NCBI GenBank assembly: GCA_910584965.1
Contig: CAJUDZ010000012.1
Span: forward strand, 1-64,000
Direction: 5' to 3'
Source of the DNA: an uncultured Lachnospiraceae bacterium
Lineage (GTDB): Bacteria; Bacillota; Clostridia; Lachnospirales; Lachnospiraceae
DNA: 64,000 nt
In this document: positions 1-7,817 of the stretch, piece after piece
Layout of the letters: every line of letters begins with the position of its first letter
Numbering within the stretch: position 1 is the first letter of the stretch
Notes under the pieces: generated by a model
What the model was told of the DNA's origin: nothing
The model's database searches: none
What the model saw: the letters and a program-made list of their open reading frames with translations, nothing else
Program-made: the position numbers and the translations under genes

Positions 1-312
<312 letters not shown>

Positions 313-382
313 AAGGGAAATGGAAGAGAAAAGCGGATGAAGATTTTTGGTATTTGGTTTTGAGGGTATGGAGCTCAAAGAG

Positions 383-419
383 CACTATTTACACTTTTTT
401 GTAAATAGTGTTTTTTTTT
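383..419 (+). terminator. Intrinsic terminator of the rRNA operon
   Basis: A perfect 10-bp stem (CACTATTTAC at 383-392 with GTAAATAGTG at 401-410) and an 8-nt loop are followed by nine Ts. It lies about 70 nt after the 23S 3' end, so it closes the rrn transcript. Confidence 0.85.
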
Positions 420-430
420 GTTGAAACTTA

Positions 431-439
431 TGCTATAAT
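431..439 (+). promoter_or_regulatory. Extended -10 promoter element before cheV
   Basis: TGCTATAAT is a perfect extended -10 (TGnTATAAT) about 50 nt before the cheV start. No good -35 is seen 17 nt upstream; that position falls in the T-run of the rrn terminator. No sigma-28 (motility) promoter pattern was found. Confidence 0.45.
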
Positions 440-488
440 ATAAATAATTTGATACTCTTGAAAGAAAATATAATGTGAGGTGGATTAC

Positions 489-1385
489 ATGGATACAAAG
501 ATTCTGCTTGAGAATGGAACAAACGAACTGGAAGTACTCGAATTTAAACTGGATGGTAATGCCTATGGAATCAATGTGGCAAAGATTAAGGAAATTATTA
601 CATATGAGGATGTTACGCCGGTTCCGAACGCACATCCCAGTATAGAGGGTATTTTCATGCCGCGGGATACGATGATTACGGCAATTGATTTGAAAAATTG
701 TTTACAGCGCGGCGTATCAAAAGCCGGCGGTTTGTTTATCATTACGAACTTTAACAGGCTGGACGTTGCATTCCATGTTGATTCGGTTGTCGGAATCCAC
801 AGAGTGTCATGGAAAGATATTATCAAACCGGATTCTACGGTTTCTTCCGCAGAAGAAGGAATTTCCACAGGAATTATCAAATTGGATGGAAGACTGATTA
901 TTATTCTGGATTTTGAGAAGATCATGACGGATATTAATCCGGAGACCGGTTTGAAAGTGACGGAAATCGACGAGCTGGGTGAAAGAGGCAGATACGACAT
1001 TCCGATTTTGATTGCGGAAGATTCACCGTTATTGAATAAGCTGATCGTTGACTGTTTGCATAAAGCGGGATATTCGAACCTGATTCATACGGAAAACGGA
1101 CAGCGGGCCTATGAAGTCATTTGTGCCTGTAAGGAAGAAGGCACGCTTCATGAACATGTACAGTGTGTTATTACCGATATTGAAATGCCTCTTATGGATG
1201 GCCACAGGCTGACCAAACTGATCAAGGAGGATGACACAACAAAGGATATACCGGTTATTATTTTCTCTTCTCTGGTTAATGATGAAATGAAGAGAAAGGG
1301 AGAGGCATTGGGAGCCGATGCGCAGCTTTCCAAACCGGAGATTGGTAATCTGGTCAGAGTCGTTGACAAATTAGTATTGAAGTAA
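489..1385 (+). CDS. cheV: Chemotaxis coupling/adaptor protein CheV
   Basis: 298-residue CheW-receiver fusion. Residues about 14-150 form a CheW-like coupling domain that links chemoreceptors to the kinase CheA. Residues about 171-298 are a response-regulator receiver with the acidic pair near E177-D178, phospho-acceptor D230 (in CVITDIEMPLMDG) and K282 (LSKPE), so it looks phosphorylatable. The ATG at 489 is chosen over an in-frame GTG at 480 because AGGTGG (478-483) is its ribosome binding site and overlaps the GTG. It stands alone behind the rRNA operon, has its own terminator at 1400-1427, and no other che gene is in the window. CheV is known as an adaptor in receptor clusters; orphan copies are common in clostridia. 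Confidence 0.93.
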   Translation: MDTKILLENGTNELEVLEFKLDGNAYGINVAKIKEIITYEDVTPVPNAHPSIEGIFMPRDTMITAIDLKNCLQRGVSKAGGLFIITNFNRLDVAFHVDSVVGIHRVSWKDIIKPDSTVSSAEEGISTGIIKLDGRLIIILDFEKIMTDINPETGLKVTEIDELGERGRYDIPILIAEDSPLLNKLIVDCLHKAGYSNLIHTENGQRAYEVICACKEEGTLHEHVQCVITDIEMPLMDGHRLTKLIKEDDTTKDIPVIIFSSLVNDEMKRKGEALGADAQLSKPEIGNLVRVVDKLVLK

Positions 1386-1399
1386 AATAACAAACAAAG

Positions 1400-1427
1400 G
1401 CCGGGAGTTCCCGGCTTTTGTATTTTC
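1400..1427 (+). terminator. Intrinsic terminator after cheV
   Basis: GCCGGG-AGTT-CCCGGC hairpin (1400-1415) followed by TTTTGTATTTT. It ends the cheV transcript 14 nt after the stop codon. Confidence 0.8.
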
Positions 1428-1451
1428 AGCGTTTTATTGATTGAAAACTAT

Positions 1452-2291
1452 ATGAGACGGAAAGAGAGACTTGGAAAAATAATGGAACATACTTTTTCTG
1501 AAATAGCGGTTAAATGTAATGAATCGGATATGATTCTGATAGGTATTGGAGAGGAATTTCAATATGATTGGGATATTTTGCTGCAAAATAAGCGATATCA
1601 GGAAATTGAAAGAGAATTGGAAGAAAAAGAAAAGGAACAAAAGAAAGAATATCGCTGGATTGTGCCTTTCATTCAGAAAATGGCATTGGAAAAGTATCCG
1701 GATCAAAAACTGGCCAGGGCATATCAGAATCTGCATAAGCTGGTAGAAGGACATAATTATTTTATAATATCGATTTCCACAGATGATTATGTATATCGTT
1801 ATGGTTTTCAGGAAAACAGAATTGTAACGCCTTGCGGGGGTTTTCGGCAAATGCAGTGCGATCATAACTGTGGCGGACAGATCATGGAAACGGACGAAGA
1901 GACCTATCGCAGCGTTTTGGCTTATTTTCGCGGCGACATTGAATTGGAGGAGCTATCGGAACCGGTATGTGAGCGGTGTGGGCAGAAAAAAAGATTTAAT
2001 CAGCTTGGGGTCAGCAAATATGCCGAAGAGGGATATCTGACGCAATGGGGTGTATATACGAAGTGGCTTCAGGGGACGGTTAATAAGAAAATAAGCCTGA
2101 TTGAGCTGGGAGCGGGTATGGAAATGCCGACAGTGGTCAGGTGGCCATTCGAGAAGATTGTCCATTACAATCAGAAGGCATTTTTATACCGTATTCATCC
2201 GGCGTTGTACCAGTTAGGGGAAAATATGGGCGGCAGAGGAGCCGGAATAAAAGAAAAATCTGTTGTTTTTTTGGCAAATGGATTTGTTTAA
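1452..2291 (+). CDS. Sir2-like (degenerate NAD-dependent deacetylase family) protein
   Basis: About 279 residues. The layout resembles a clostridial branch of the Sir2 family: an N-terminal hydrophobic strand with a glycine turn (ILIGIGEEF, where Sir2 has the GAGIS loop), a central YFIISISTDDY strand in the place of the TTNxD motif, two zinc-type cysteine pairs (CDHNC and CERC), and a C-terminal LIELGAGMEMP ... RWPFE strand-helix. The canonical GAGxS signature and catalytic His are not evident, so it may bind NAD or a ligand without deacetylating. A Lys/Glu-rich helix lies at residues about 55-75. No clear ribosome binding site separates the possible starts (TTG 1437, ATG 1452, ATG 1482). It sits between cheV and the acidic repeat gene on the same strand. 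Family assignment is from recalled motif layout, not a search. Confidence 0.55.
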   Translation: MRRKERLGKIMEHTFSEIAVKCNESDMILIGIGEEFQYDWDILLQNKRYQEIERELEEKEKEQKKEYRWIVPFIQKMALEKYPDQKLARAYQNLHKLVEGHNYFIISISTDDYVYRYGFQENRIVTPCGGFRQMQCDHNCGGQIMETDEETYRSVLAYFRGDIELEELSEPVCERCGQKKRFNQLGVSKYAEEGYLTQWGVYTKWLQGTVNKKISLIELGAGMEMPTVVRWPFEKIVHYNQKAFLYRIHPALYQLGENMGGRGAGIKEKSVVFLANGFV

Positions 2292-2312
2292 TTGCCTCGT
2301 ATGTGATAAAAT
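2284..2312 (+). promoter_or_regulatory. Putative sigma-A promoter before the acidic repeat gene
   Basis: TTGTTT (2284-2289), 17-nt spacer, TAAAAT (2307-2312). The -35 overlaps the last codons of the Sir2-like gene. The start codon of the next gene is about 60 nt downstream with a GGAGAG ribosome binding site. Confidence 0.5.
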
Positions 2313-2372
2313 AGCAGAGGTAGCTTTGATAGGAGCTGCTTCTGAGTATAAATAATTATTTGGAGAGAAGCT

Positions 2373-5105
2373 ATGAGTTCAAACGAAGAGTATTTGGAAA
2401 AATTATTACAATCTATGATGGATGGAAAAGTGGCGGATTCTTCCAGAGGGGGCAGCGGTACGGGAAGGGCAAAAAGTGCGATCGAGATGCTCACGGGCGA
2501 AGAACCGGAGCCGGCTCCCTATGTATCGGAACCTGAAGCGGATCCGGTGGAATCGGACAATGTTGCCGCCGCAGATACAGAGCCGTTAATGACCGCGGCC
2601 GGAACGGAGGAACCGGCAGACTTTGATATGCCGGAAAATGTGGTCGTCCCTGGGGGTGAGGAAGACGGCAGTCTGGAGGAAGGCGGTTCGGAAGATGTTG
2701 ATCTGAGTGATCTTGATTTGGACAATATGGCACTGGATGATATCGAACTGGACAATATTGGTCTGGGAGCAGATGAAATAGGCGATGCCGGTTTGGATGC
2801 CGGCGAACCAAATGATTTTGACATAGGCCAAATGGACCTGATCGGGGCAGAAGACGTGGGGTTGGAAGAGACCGATTCGGATGATCTGTCGTTGGAAGAA
2901 GCGGAGATGAACGGCATGGATTTAGAGGGATTTGGCCCGGATGACATGGCGCTTGAGGAAAGCGGCCTGGATGAACTGACATTGGGGGAGCCGGTGCCGG
3001 ATGACATGATACAGGAGGAAAGCGGTTCGGAGGAACCGGCATTGGATGATATGGGGCTGGAAGAGACCGGTTTGGATGACTTAACATTGGAGGAACCGGC
3101 GTTGGATGATATGGGGCTGGAAGAGACCGGTTTGGACGACTTAACATTGGAGGAACCGGCATTGGATGATATGGGACTGGAAGAGACCGGTTTGGACGAC
3201 TTAACATTGGAGGAACCGGCATTGGATGATATGGGGCTGGAAGAGACCGGTTTGGATGACCTGACATTGGATGATATGTCATTGGAGGAAGGCGGTTCAG
3301 ATGAACTGGCATTGGACGAAACGTCTTTGGATGACATGGCGTTAGAGGAATCCGGTATGGATGAACTGTCGCTTGACGATATGAGTCTGGATGATCTCGG
3401 GCCGGATATGGGCAGTTCGGATGATCTTGGTCTGGAAGAATTTAATCTGGATGACATGAGTATGGAAGATTCCGGTATGGGCGATCTGGCACTGGATGAT
3501 TTGGATTTGGGTGAGCTGCCGGACGAAGAGCCTTTGGGGGATGACTTTACGCTGGATGATATGGAGGCAGAGGCGTCTTCCCTGGATGATATGACATTGG
3601 AAGAAACCGGTCTGGAAGAGATACCGGATGATTTTACCCTGGAAGAAAGCGACATGGATGATCTGGAAGAGATCAACAGCCTCTTGGAACAGTCGGGACA
3701 AGAGGAAGAAATCGACGATGAAATGCTCGCACTTCTGGAGAGCGTTTCAGATGCCGGGGAGGAAGAACTGGCAGCCGGCGAAAATAATGAGTTTTCCTTT
3801 TTCCCGGGAGACGACGAAGGGAATACTGACTTAGCATCTATTGAAGGACTGGATGCTGAGGAAGAGGCACCGCAGGAAGAAGAGAAAAAAGAAAAGAAAA
3901 GCAAAAAGTTCGGTAAAAAGAAGAAAAAGGCGGCAAAGGAGAAAGCTGACGGAAATGAAGAAAACGCCGATTCTGACGGTGTAGAAGGCAAAGAAGAAGA
4001 GAAAGCGGAGAAAAAGCCGGGCGTTTTTGCAAGATTTCTTGCATTTTTGACGGAATCTGATGAAGATGACGAAGAGAAACCGGCGGATGCCGAGCAGGCA
4101 GGAGAATCCGGGGACGAAAATATGGAGCTTCTCGCGGAGTTGAGTGCAGAAGATAAGAAAAAAGGCAAGAAGGAAAAGAAAAAGAAGGAGAAAAAGGGAA
4201 AAGGGAAAAAAGCGGCGGCTGAAGGTGATGAAGAAGAAAACGAAGGCGCCGAAAAGAAAAAGAAGAAAAAACCGAAAAAAGAAAAGAAAGTAAAAGAACC
4301 GGATGAAGAGGAAATCCGGACAGATACAGGGAAAAAACTTTCAAAGAAAAAAGTAATACCGGTTATATTATCCTGTATTACGATTCTGTTGTGCATAATC
4401 GTCTTCACAATGATTGTACCGGATCAGATGCAGAAGCGTGACGCAGGAATTGCTTACGATATGGGGAATTATGAAGTTGTCTATGATCTGCTTTATGGAA
4501 AAGATCTGAATGAAGAGGAAGAAATCATCTTACATAAGAGCACCATTATTATGAAGATGGAACGGAAGATCAATTCCTACCAGAATTATCTGAAAATGAG
4601 CGGCAAAGAGCTGGAAGCGCTGAATGCACTCGTACAGGGCGTCGCACTTTATTATGAATTACAGCAGGAAGCCGATGAGTATCACGTGCTGGGAGAGATT
4701 GGGGATAAATACCAGCAGATTCTTGCAATTTTATCCGATCAGTACGGCCTTTCCGAAGCAGATGTTATGGATATTATTTCTTCGGAAGACGATATTGTAT
4801 ATACGCAGAAGATAACGGCTGTTCTTTCAGGGGCCGCTATGCCGACGGATGCGGAGCAATCGGACGGTATTGCAGACGTGCTTCCGGAAGAACAGGAAAT
4901 TCTCGACGGGCTTTCGGAAAATACGGAGGATGCGGCGGATATGGAAATGGAAACGGATGATACGCCGGATGCCCCGTCGGATGATGCTTTGAATGCTACG
5001 ACAGACGATGTATCGAATGAAACTGCAGCGGATGAAAACGTTGATTCCGAAGGAGAAATAAACTACATTGAACCGGTCTCGGTGGAGGTACATCAGAATA
5101 ACTGA
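2373..5105 (+). CDS. Large acidic repeat protein with one membrane segment
   Basis: 910 residues, not recognised as a named family. Residues about 1-450 are extremely Asp/Glu-rich and built from degenerate LDDM/LEE-type repeats. At residues about 220-300 there are four nearly identical 20-residue units (EEPALDDMGLEETGLDDLTL), encoded by four 60-bp direct repeats. Residues about 500-655 alternate Lys-rich and Glu-rich tracts (KKEKKKKEKK type). A single hydrophobic segment at about 660-682 (VIPVILSCITILLCIIVF) would place residues 1-655 inside and about 225 residues outside. The outer part starts with a helical, TPR-like stretch (residues about 690-820) and ends in a low-complexity acidic tail. 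Start ATG 2373 has GGAGAG upstream. It looks like a disordered scaffold with an anchored outer domain; function is unknown. Frames stay open across the repeats, so it is intact. Confidence 0.8.
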   Translation: MSSNEEYLEKLLQSMMDGKVADSSRGGSGTGRAKSAIEMLTGEEPEPAPYVSEPEADPVESDNVAAADTEPLMTAAGTEEPADFDMPENVVVPGGEEDGSLEEGGSEDVDLSDLDLDNMALDDIELDNIGLGADEIGDAGLDAGEPNDFDIGQMDLIGAEDVGLEETDSDDLSLEEAEMNGMDLEGFGPDDMALEESGLDELTLGEPVPDDMIQEESGSEEPALDDMGLEETGLDDLTLEEPALDDMGLEETGLDDLTLEEPALDDMGLEETGLDDLTLEEPALDDMGLEETGLDDLTLDDMSLEEGGSDELALDETSLDDMALEESGMDELSLDDMSLDDLGPDMGSSDDLGLEEFNLDDMSMEDSGMGDLALDDLDLGELPDEEPLGDDFTLDDMEAEASSLDDMTLEETGLEEIPDDFTLEESDMDDLEEINSLLEQSGQEEEIDDEMLALLESVSDAGEEELAAGENNEFSFFPGDDEGNTDLASIEGLDAEEEAPQEEEKKEKKSKKFGKKKKKAAKEKADGNEENADSDGVEGKEEEKAEKKPGVFARFLAFLTESDEDDEEKPADAEQAGESGDENMELLAELSAEDKKKGKKEKKKKEKKGKGKKAAAEGDEEENEGAEKKKKKKPKKEKKVKEPDEEEIRTDTGKKLSKKKVIPVILSCITILLCIIVFTMIVPDQMQKRDAGIAYDMGNYEVVYDLLYGKDLNEEEEIILHKSTIIMKMERKINSYQNYLKMSGKELEALNALVQGVALYYELQQEADEYHVLGEIGDKYQQILAILSDQYGLSEADVMDIISSEDDIVYTQKITAVLSGAAMPTDAEQSDGIADVLPEEQEILDGLSENTEDAADMEMETDDTPDAPSDDALNATTDDVSNETAADENVDSEGEINYIEPVSVEVHQNN
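3031..3270 (+). repeat. Four tandem 60-bp direct repeats inside the acidic protein gene
   Basis: Units at 3031-3090, 3091-3150, 3151-3210 and 3211-3270 differ at only a few, mostly silent, positions. The period is a multiple of three, so each copy adds 20 residues in frame. The near identity suggests recent expansion by slippage or recombination, and copy number probably varies between strains. Weaker LDDM/LEE repeats extend on both sides. Confidence 0.92.
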
Positions 5106-5160
5106 AGGAGAAATAAACTATGCTGAACTGGTCTCGGCAGAGATACATCGGAATAACTGA
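5051..5160 (+). repeat. Imperfect 55-bp tandem duplication ending the acidic gene and leading into hisH
   Basis: 5051-5105 and 5106-5160 match at 47 of 55 positions, and all eight differences are transitions. The first copy encodes the last residues and stop of the acidic protein. The second is intergenic, carries AGGAG 8 nt before an ATG at 5119 that opens a 23-codon frame overlapping the hisH start, and ends just before the hisH ribosome binding site. Period 55 is not a multiple of three, so the copies are in different frames. Confidence 0.85.
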
Positions 5161-5174
5161 AAAGGTGAAGAATA

Positions 5175-5789
5175 ATGGTTGCTGTCATTGATTATGATGC
5201 CGGAAATATAAGAAGCGTTGAGAAAGCAGTATCGGCTTTGGGCGGGCAGGCCGTCGTGACGAGAAACCCGAAGGAAATACTGTCTGCGGATCATGTGATT
5301 CTGCCGGGCGTAGGCGCTTTTGGCGATGCGATGGAGAAACTTCATAAATACGAGCTGGCCGAAGTCATTCGGGAAGTCACGGAACGGAAAACCCCTTTTC
5401 TCGGAATCTGTCTTGGATTGCAGCTGTTATTTGAAAGCAGCGAAGAAAGTGAAGGCGTGGAAGGGCTGGGTATTCTGTCCGGTAAAATTGTGCGCATTCC
5501 GGAAAGCAGGGACTTGAAGATACCGCATATCGGATGGAATGCTCTTTCTTATCCGAACCGGGGAAGGCTTTTTCAGGGAATACCGGAGCAGTCTTATGTG
5601 TATTTCGTTCATTCTTATTATTTGCAGGCAAAGGACGCCGGGCTGGTCAAAGCGACGACGAATTATGGCGCGCTGATTCATGCTTCCGTCGAAAAGGATA
5701 ATCTTTTTGCCTGTCAGTTTCATCCGGAAAAAAGCTCTGAAACGGGTATGCGGATCTTGAAGAATTTCCTTGACGTTCAGGCGGAATAA
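5175..5789 (+). CDS. hisH: Imidazole glycerol phosphate synthase, glutaminase subunit HisH
   Basis: 204 residues, full length. HisH hydrolyses glutamine and passes ammonia to HisF, which closes the imidazole ring in histidine synthesis and releases AICAR. The class-I amidotransferase triad is visible: C79 in FLGICLGLQLLF, and H183 and E185 in CQFHPEKSS. GVGAF near residue 47 forms the oxyanion region. Start ATG 5175 follows AAAGGTGAAG. hisF follows 52 nt later, so the two subunits of the complex are co-expressed. No other his gene is in the window; in many Firmicutes these two sit in one large his operon, so the locus here is split. Confidence 0.97.
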   Translation: MVAVIDYDAGNIRSVEKAVSALGGQAVVTRNPKEILSADHVILPGVGAFGDAMEKLHKYELAEVIREVTERKTPFLGICLGLQLLFESSEESEGVEGLGILSGKIVRIPESRDLKIPHIGWNALSYPNRGRLFQGIPEQSYVYFVHSYYLQAKDAGLVKATTNYGALIHASVEKDNLFACQFHPEKSSETGMRILKNFLDVQAE

Positions 5790-5841
5790 CGGATAGAAAG
5801 ATATGCAGATAAAGAAGTAAAAAATGCAGAGAGGATAACCG

Positions 5842-6603
5842 ATGCATACGAAAAGAATCATTCCCTGTCTGGATGTGAAAAACGGCAGGGTCGTAAAGGG
5901 TGTCAATTTTGTGAATTTTAAAGACGCGGGAGAACCGGCGGAAGTCGGGGCGGCTTATGATAAGTCGGGTGCGGACGAACTGGTTTTTCTGGATATTACA
6001 GCGTCTTCCGATGCGAGGGCGACGGCCGTTGAAATGGTCCGTAAAGTGGCGGAAAAGGTTTTTATTCCCTTTACGGTAGGCGGCGGCATACGGACGGTGG
6101 AAGACTTTAAGGCCATTCTGAGAGAAGGCGCCGACAAAGTATCGGTTAATTCCGCGGCCATTATGAATCCCCGGCTGATAGCGGACGCGGCTGATAAATT
6201 CGGGAGCCAGTGTGTTGTCGTCGCAATCGATGCCAAAAGGCGTGCCGGAGGCGGCTGGAACATCTATAAAAACGGCGGCCGTATTGATATGGGAATCGAC
6301 GCGGTCGAATGGGCGATGAAAGCCGAAAGCCTGGGGGCCGGAGAAATCCTTCTGACCAGTATGGACGGCGACGGTACGAAGGCCGGATATGATCTGGAGC
6401 TGACAAGACAGATTTCGGACAATGTTTCCGTCCCGGTGATTGCATCGGGCGGCGCCGGAACAATGGAGCATTTTTACGAGGCCTTTACGAAGGGAAAGGC
6501 GGATGCAGCGCTGGCGGCTTCGCTGTTTCATTTCAAAGAATTGGAAATTCGGGATTTGAAACGCTATTTGCGGGAAAAAGGGATTCCCGTAAGATTACCA
6601 TAA
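5842..6603 (+). CDS. hisF: Imidazole glycerol phosphate synthase, cyclase subunit HisF
   Basis: 253 residues, the usual length of this (beta/alpha)8 barrel. Catalytic D11 (IIPCLDVKNGRVVKG) and the aspartate of VVAIDAKR near residue 130 are both present, as are the phosphate-binding glycines of TVGGGIR and ASGGAG. It receives ammonia from HisH (just upstream) and converts PRFAR to imidazole glycerol phosphate and AICAR. Start ATG 5842 has AGAGGAT upstream. The stop codon directly abuts a fragment of the repeat element also seen at 9713-9989. Confidence 0.97.
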   Translation: MHTKRIIPCLDVKNGRVVKGVNFVNFKDAGEPAEVGAAYDKSGADELVFLDITASSDARATAVEMVRKVAEKVFIPFTVGGGIRTVEDFKAILREGADKVSVNSAAIMNPRLIADAADKFGSQCVVVAIDAKRRAGGGWNIYKNGGRIDMGIDAVEWAMKAESLGAGEILLTSMDGDGTKAGYDLELTRQISDNVSVPVIASGGAGTMEHFYEAFTKGKADAALAASLFHFKELEIRDLKRYLREKGIPVRLP

Positions 6604-6645
6604 GTGAACAAGGGGATACACCCTGCTCTGCTGAGGGCATAAATG
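6604..6645 (+). repeat. Fragment of the MITE-like element found at 9713-9989
   Basis: Directly after the hisF stop, GTGAACAAGGGGATACA then CCCTGCTC matches the left terminal region of the 9713-9989 element (9721-9746) except for a missing CG. CTGAGGGCATAA follows shortly and resembles that element's right end (CTGAGGGTAA). This fits an internally deleted copy. The identity of the left part is seen directly; the deletion model is inference. Confidence 0.55.
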
Positions 6646-6660
6646 ATACTGGCATATATT

Positions 6661-6691
6661 GGCATCGGGAAATATTTTCCGGTGCCTTTAT
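6661..6691 (+). terminator. Possible terminator after hisHF
   Basis: GGCATCGGGAAA and TTTTCCGGTGCC form a hairpin with one weak position, followed by a short TTTATA run. The short T-tract makes efficiency uncertain. A second small hairpin (CAAAACAG-GGTG-CTGTTTTG) lies at 6727-6746. Confidence 0.45.
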
Positions 6692-6848
6692 ACATTTCAA
6701 TACTTTAATTACAATACCTTACCTGACAAAACAGGGTGCTGTTTTGCATCTTACCATGCGATCTGTGCCACTCACCTTATTTTCATTGCTTTGCCCGGAA
6801 AAATATTTTAGGATAGAACAAACGCAGAGGAAAAGGAAGGTTTGTATC

Positions 6849-7802
6849 ATGGAAACGGTAATCAGGGTATCACATCTGAAAAAATATTTCAAAGAGGTAA
6901 GGGCGGTAGATGATATTAGTTTCGAAATAAAAAAGGGGGAGCTGTTTGGCTTTCTTGGCATTAACGGAGCGGGCAAATCTACGACCATCAATATGCTCTG
7001 CACGCTGTCCAGGCCGACGGACGGCGAAGCGGAAGTCTGTGGTTATGCCCTCGGAAAAGAAAATGAGCAGATCAGGAAGCGGATCGGCGTCGTTTATCAG
7101 AATAATTGTCTGGACGACCGGATGAGCGTAAAAGAAAATCTGTATGTCCGCGGTTCTCTCTATGAAAAAAACGCCAACCGGCTGAAAAGCCAGGTTTTAT
7201 ATGTCTGTGAAGCGCTGGAGCTTGAAGAGGTATACGGCAGGCGGTTTGCGAAACTTTCGGGCGGGCAGAAGAGGCGCTGCGAAATTGCCAGAGCGCTGTT
7301 AAACCGTCCGGAGCTGCTCTTTCTGGATGAGCCGACGACCGGGCTTGACCCGGCAACAAGAAAGAGAGTCTGGGAGATCATTGAGCGGATTCGGAAAGAC
7401 ACGGGAATGACAGTGTTTCTGACGACGCATTATATGGAAGAGGCGGCAAGAGCGACCGGCATTGCCATTATTGACAGCGGGCATATTATGGAACGGGGAA
7501 CGCCTTTTGCACTGAAGGAAAAATATGCAAAGGACAGACTGACACTGATTCCGGGAAAAGGCAGGGAAGTACAGTTACGGGAAAAAACAGAGGCGGAAAA
7601 TCATCCGTTCAGGCAGAAAGAAAACCGTGCGGTGCTGGAGCTTGAGAGCAGTATGCAGGCGCTTCCGATATTGCAGAGAATGCAGACGCTCATCGACGGC
7701 TTTGAACTGGTACAGGGTTCGATGGATGATGTGTTTTTGAATGTGACAGGTAAGGCACTGGAAGAAAATAAAAAGGAAGAAGGATGTCCGGAAACTGTAT
7801 GA
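6849..7802 (+). CDS. ABC transporter ATP-binding protein
   Basis: 317 residues. Walker A GINGAGKST, signature LSGGQKRR, Walker B LLFLDEPTTGLD and the switch His (TTHYMEEA) are all present, followed by a C-terminal extension typical of drug-resistance/exporter ATPases (DrrA/CcmA class). It energises the ABC-2 permease encoded 15 nt downstream. The ATG at 6849, preceded by AAGGAAGG (6833-6840), is preferred over the upstream in-frame extension, which has no homologous look. A weak promoter candidate is TTGCCC-N17-TAGAAC (6791-6819). Substrate cannot be deduced. Linkage to a LytTR/DUF3021 pair suggests stress- or peptide-responsive regulation. Confidence 0.93.
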   Translation: METVIRVSHLKKYFKEVRAVDDISFEIKKGELFGFLGINGAGKSTTINMLCTLSRPTDGEAEVCGYALGKENEQIRKRIGVVYQNNCLDDRMSVKENLYVRGSLYEKNANRLKSQVLYVCEALELEEVYGRRFAKLSGGQKRRCEIARALLNRPELLFLDEPTTGLDPATRKRVWEIIERIRKDTGMTVFLTTHYMEEAARATGIAIIDSGHIMERGTPFALKEKYAKDRLTLIPGKGREVQLREKTEAENHPFRQKENRAVLELESSMQALPILQRMQTLIDGFELVQGSMDDVFLNVTGKALEENKKEEGCPETV

Positions 7803-7817
7803 ACGGCGCAGGGAGGT

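Noticed and set aside
313..488. 5S rRNA or tRNA after 23S
   Set aside because: No 5S-like or cloverleaf sequence fits between the 23S end and the terminator.
3031..3270. CRISPR-like array
   Set aside because: The repeats are contiguous without spacers and lie in frame inside a coding gene.
2519..4408. Long open frame on the minus strand opposite the acidic protein gene
   Set aside because: It is Ser/Pro-rich, a mirror of GAA/GAT-rich codons on the + strand. No ribosome binding site and no credible product.
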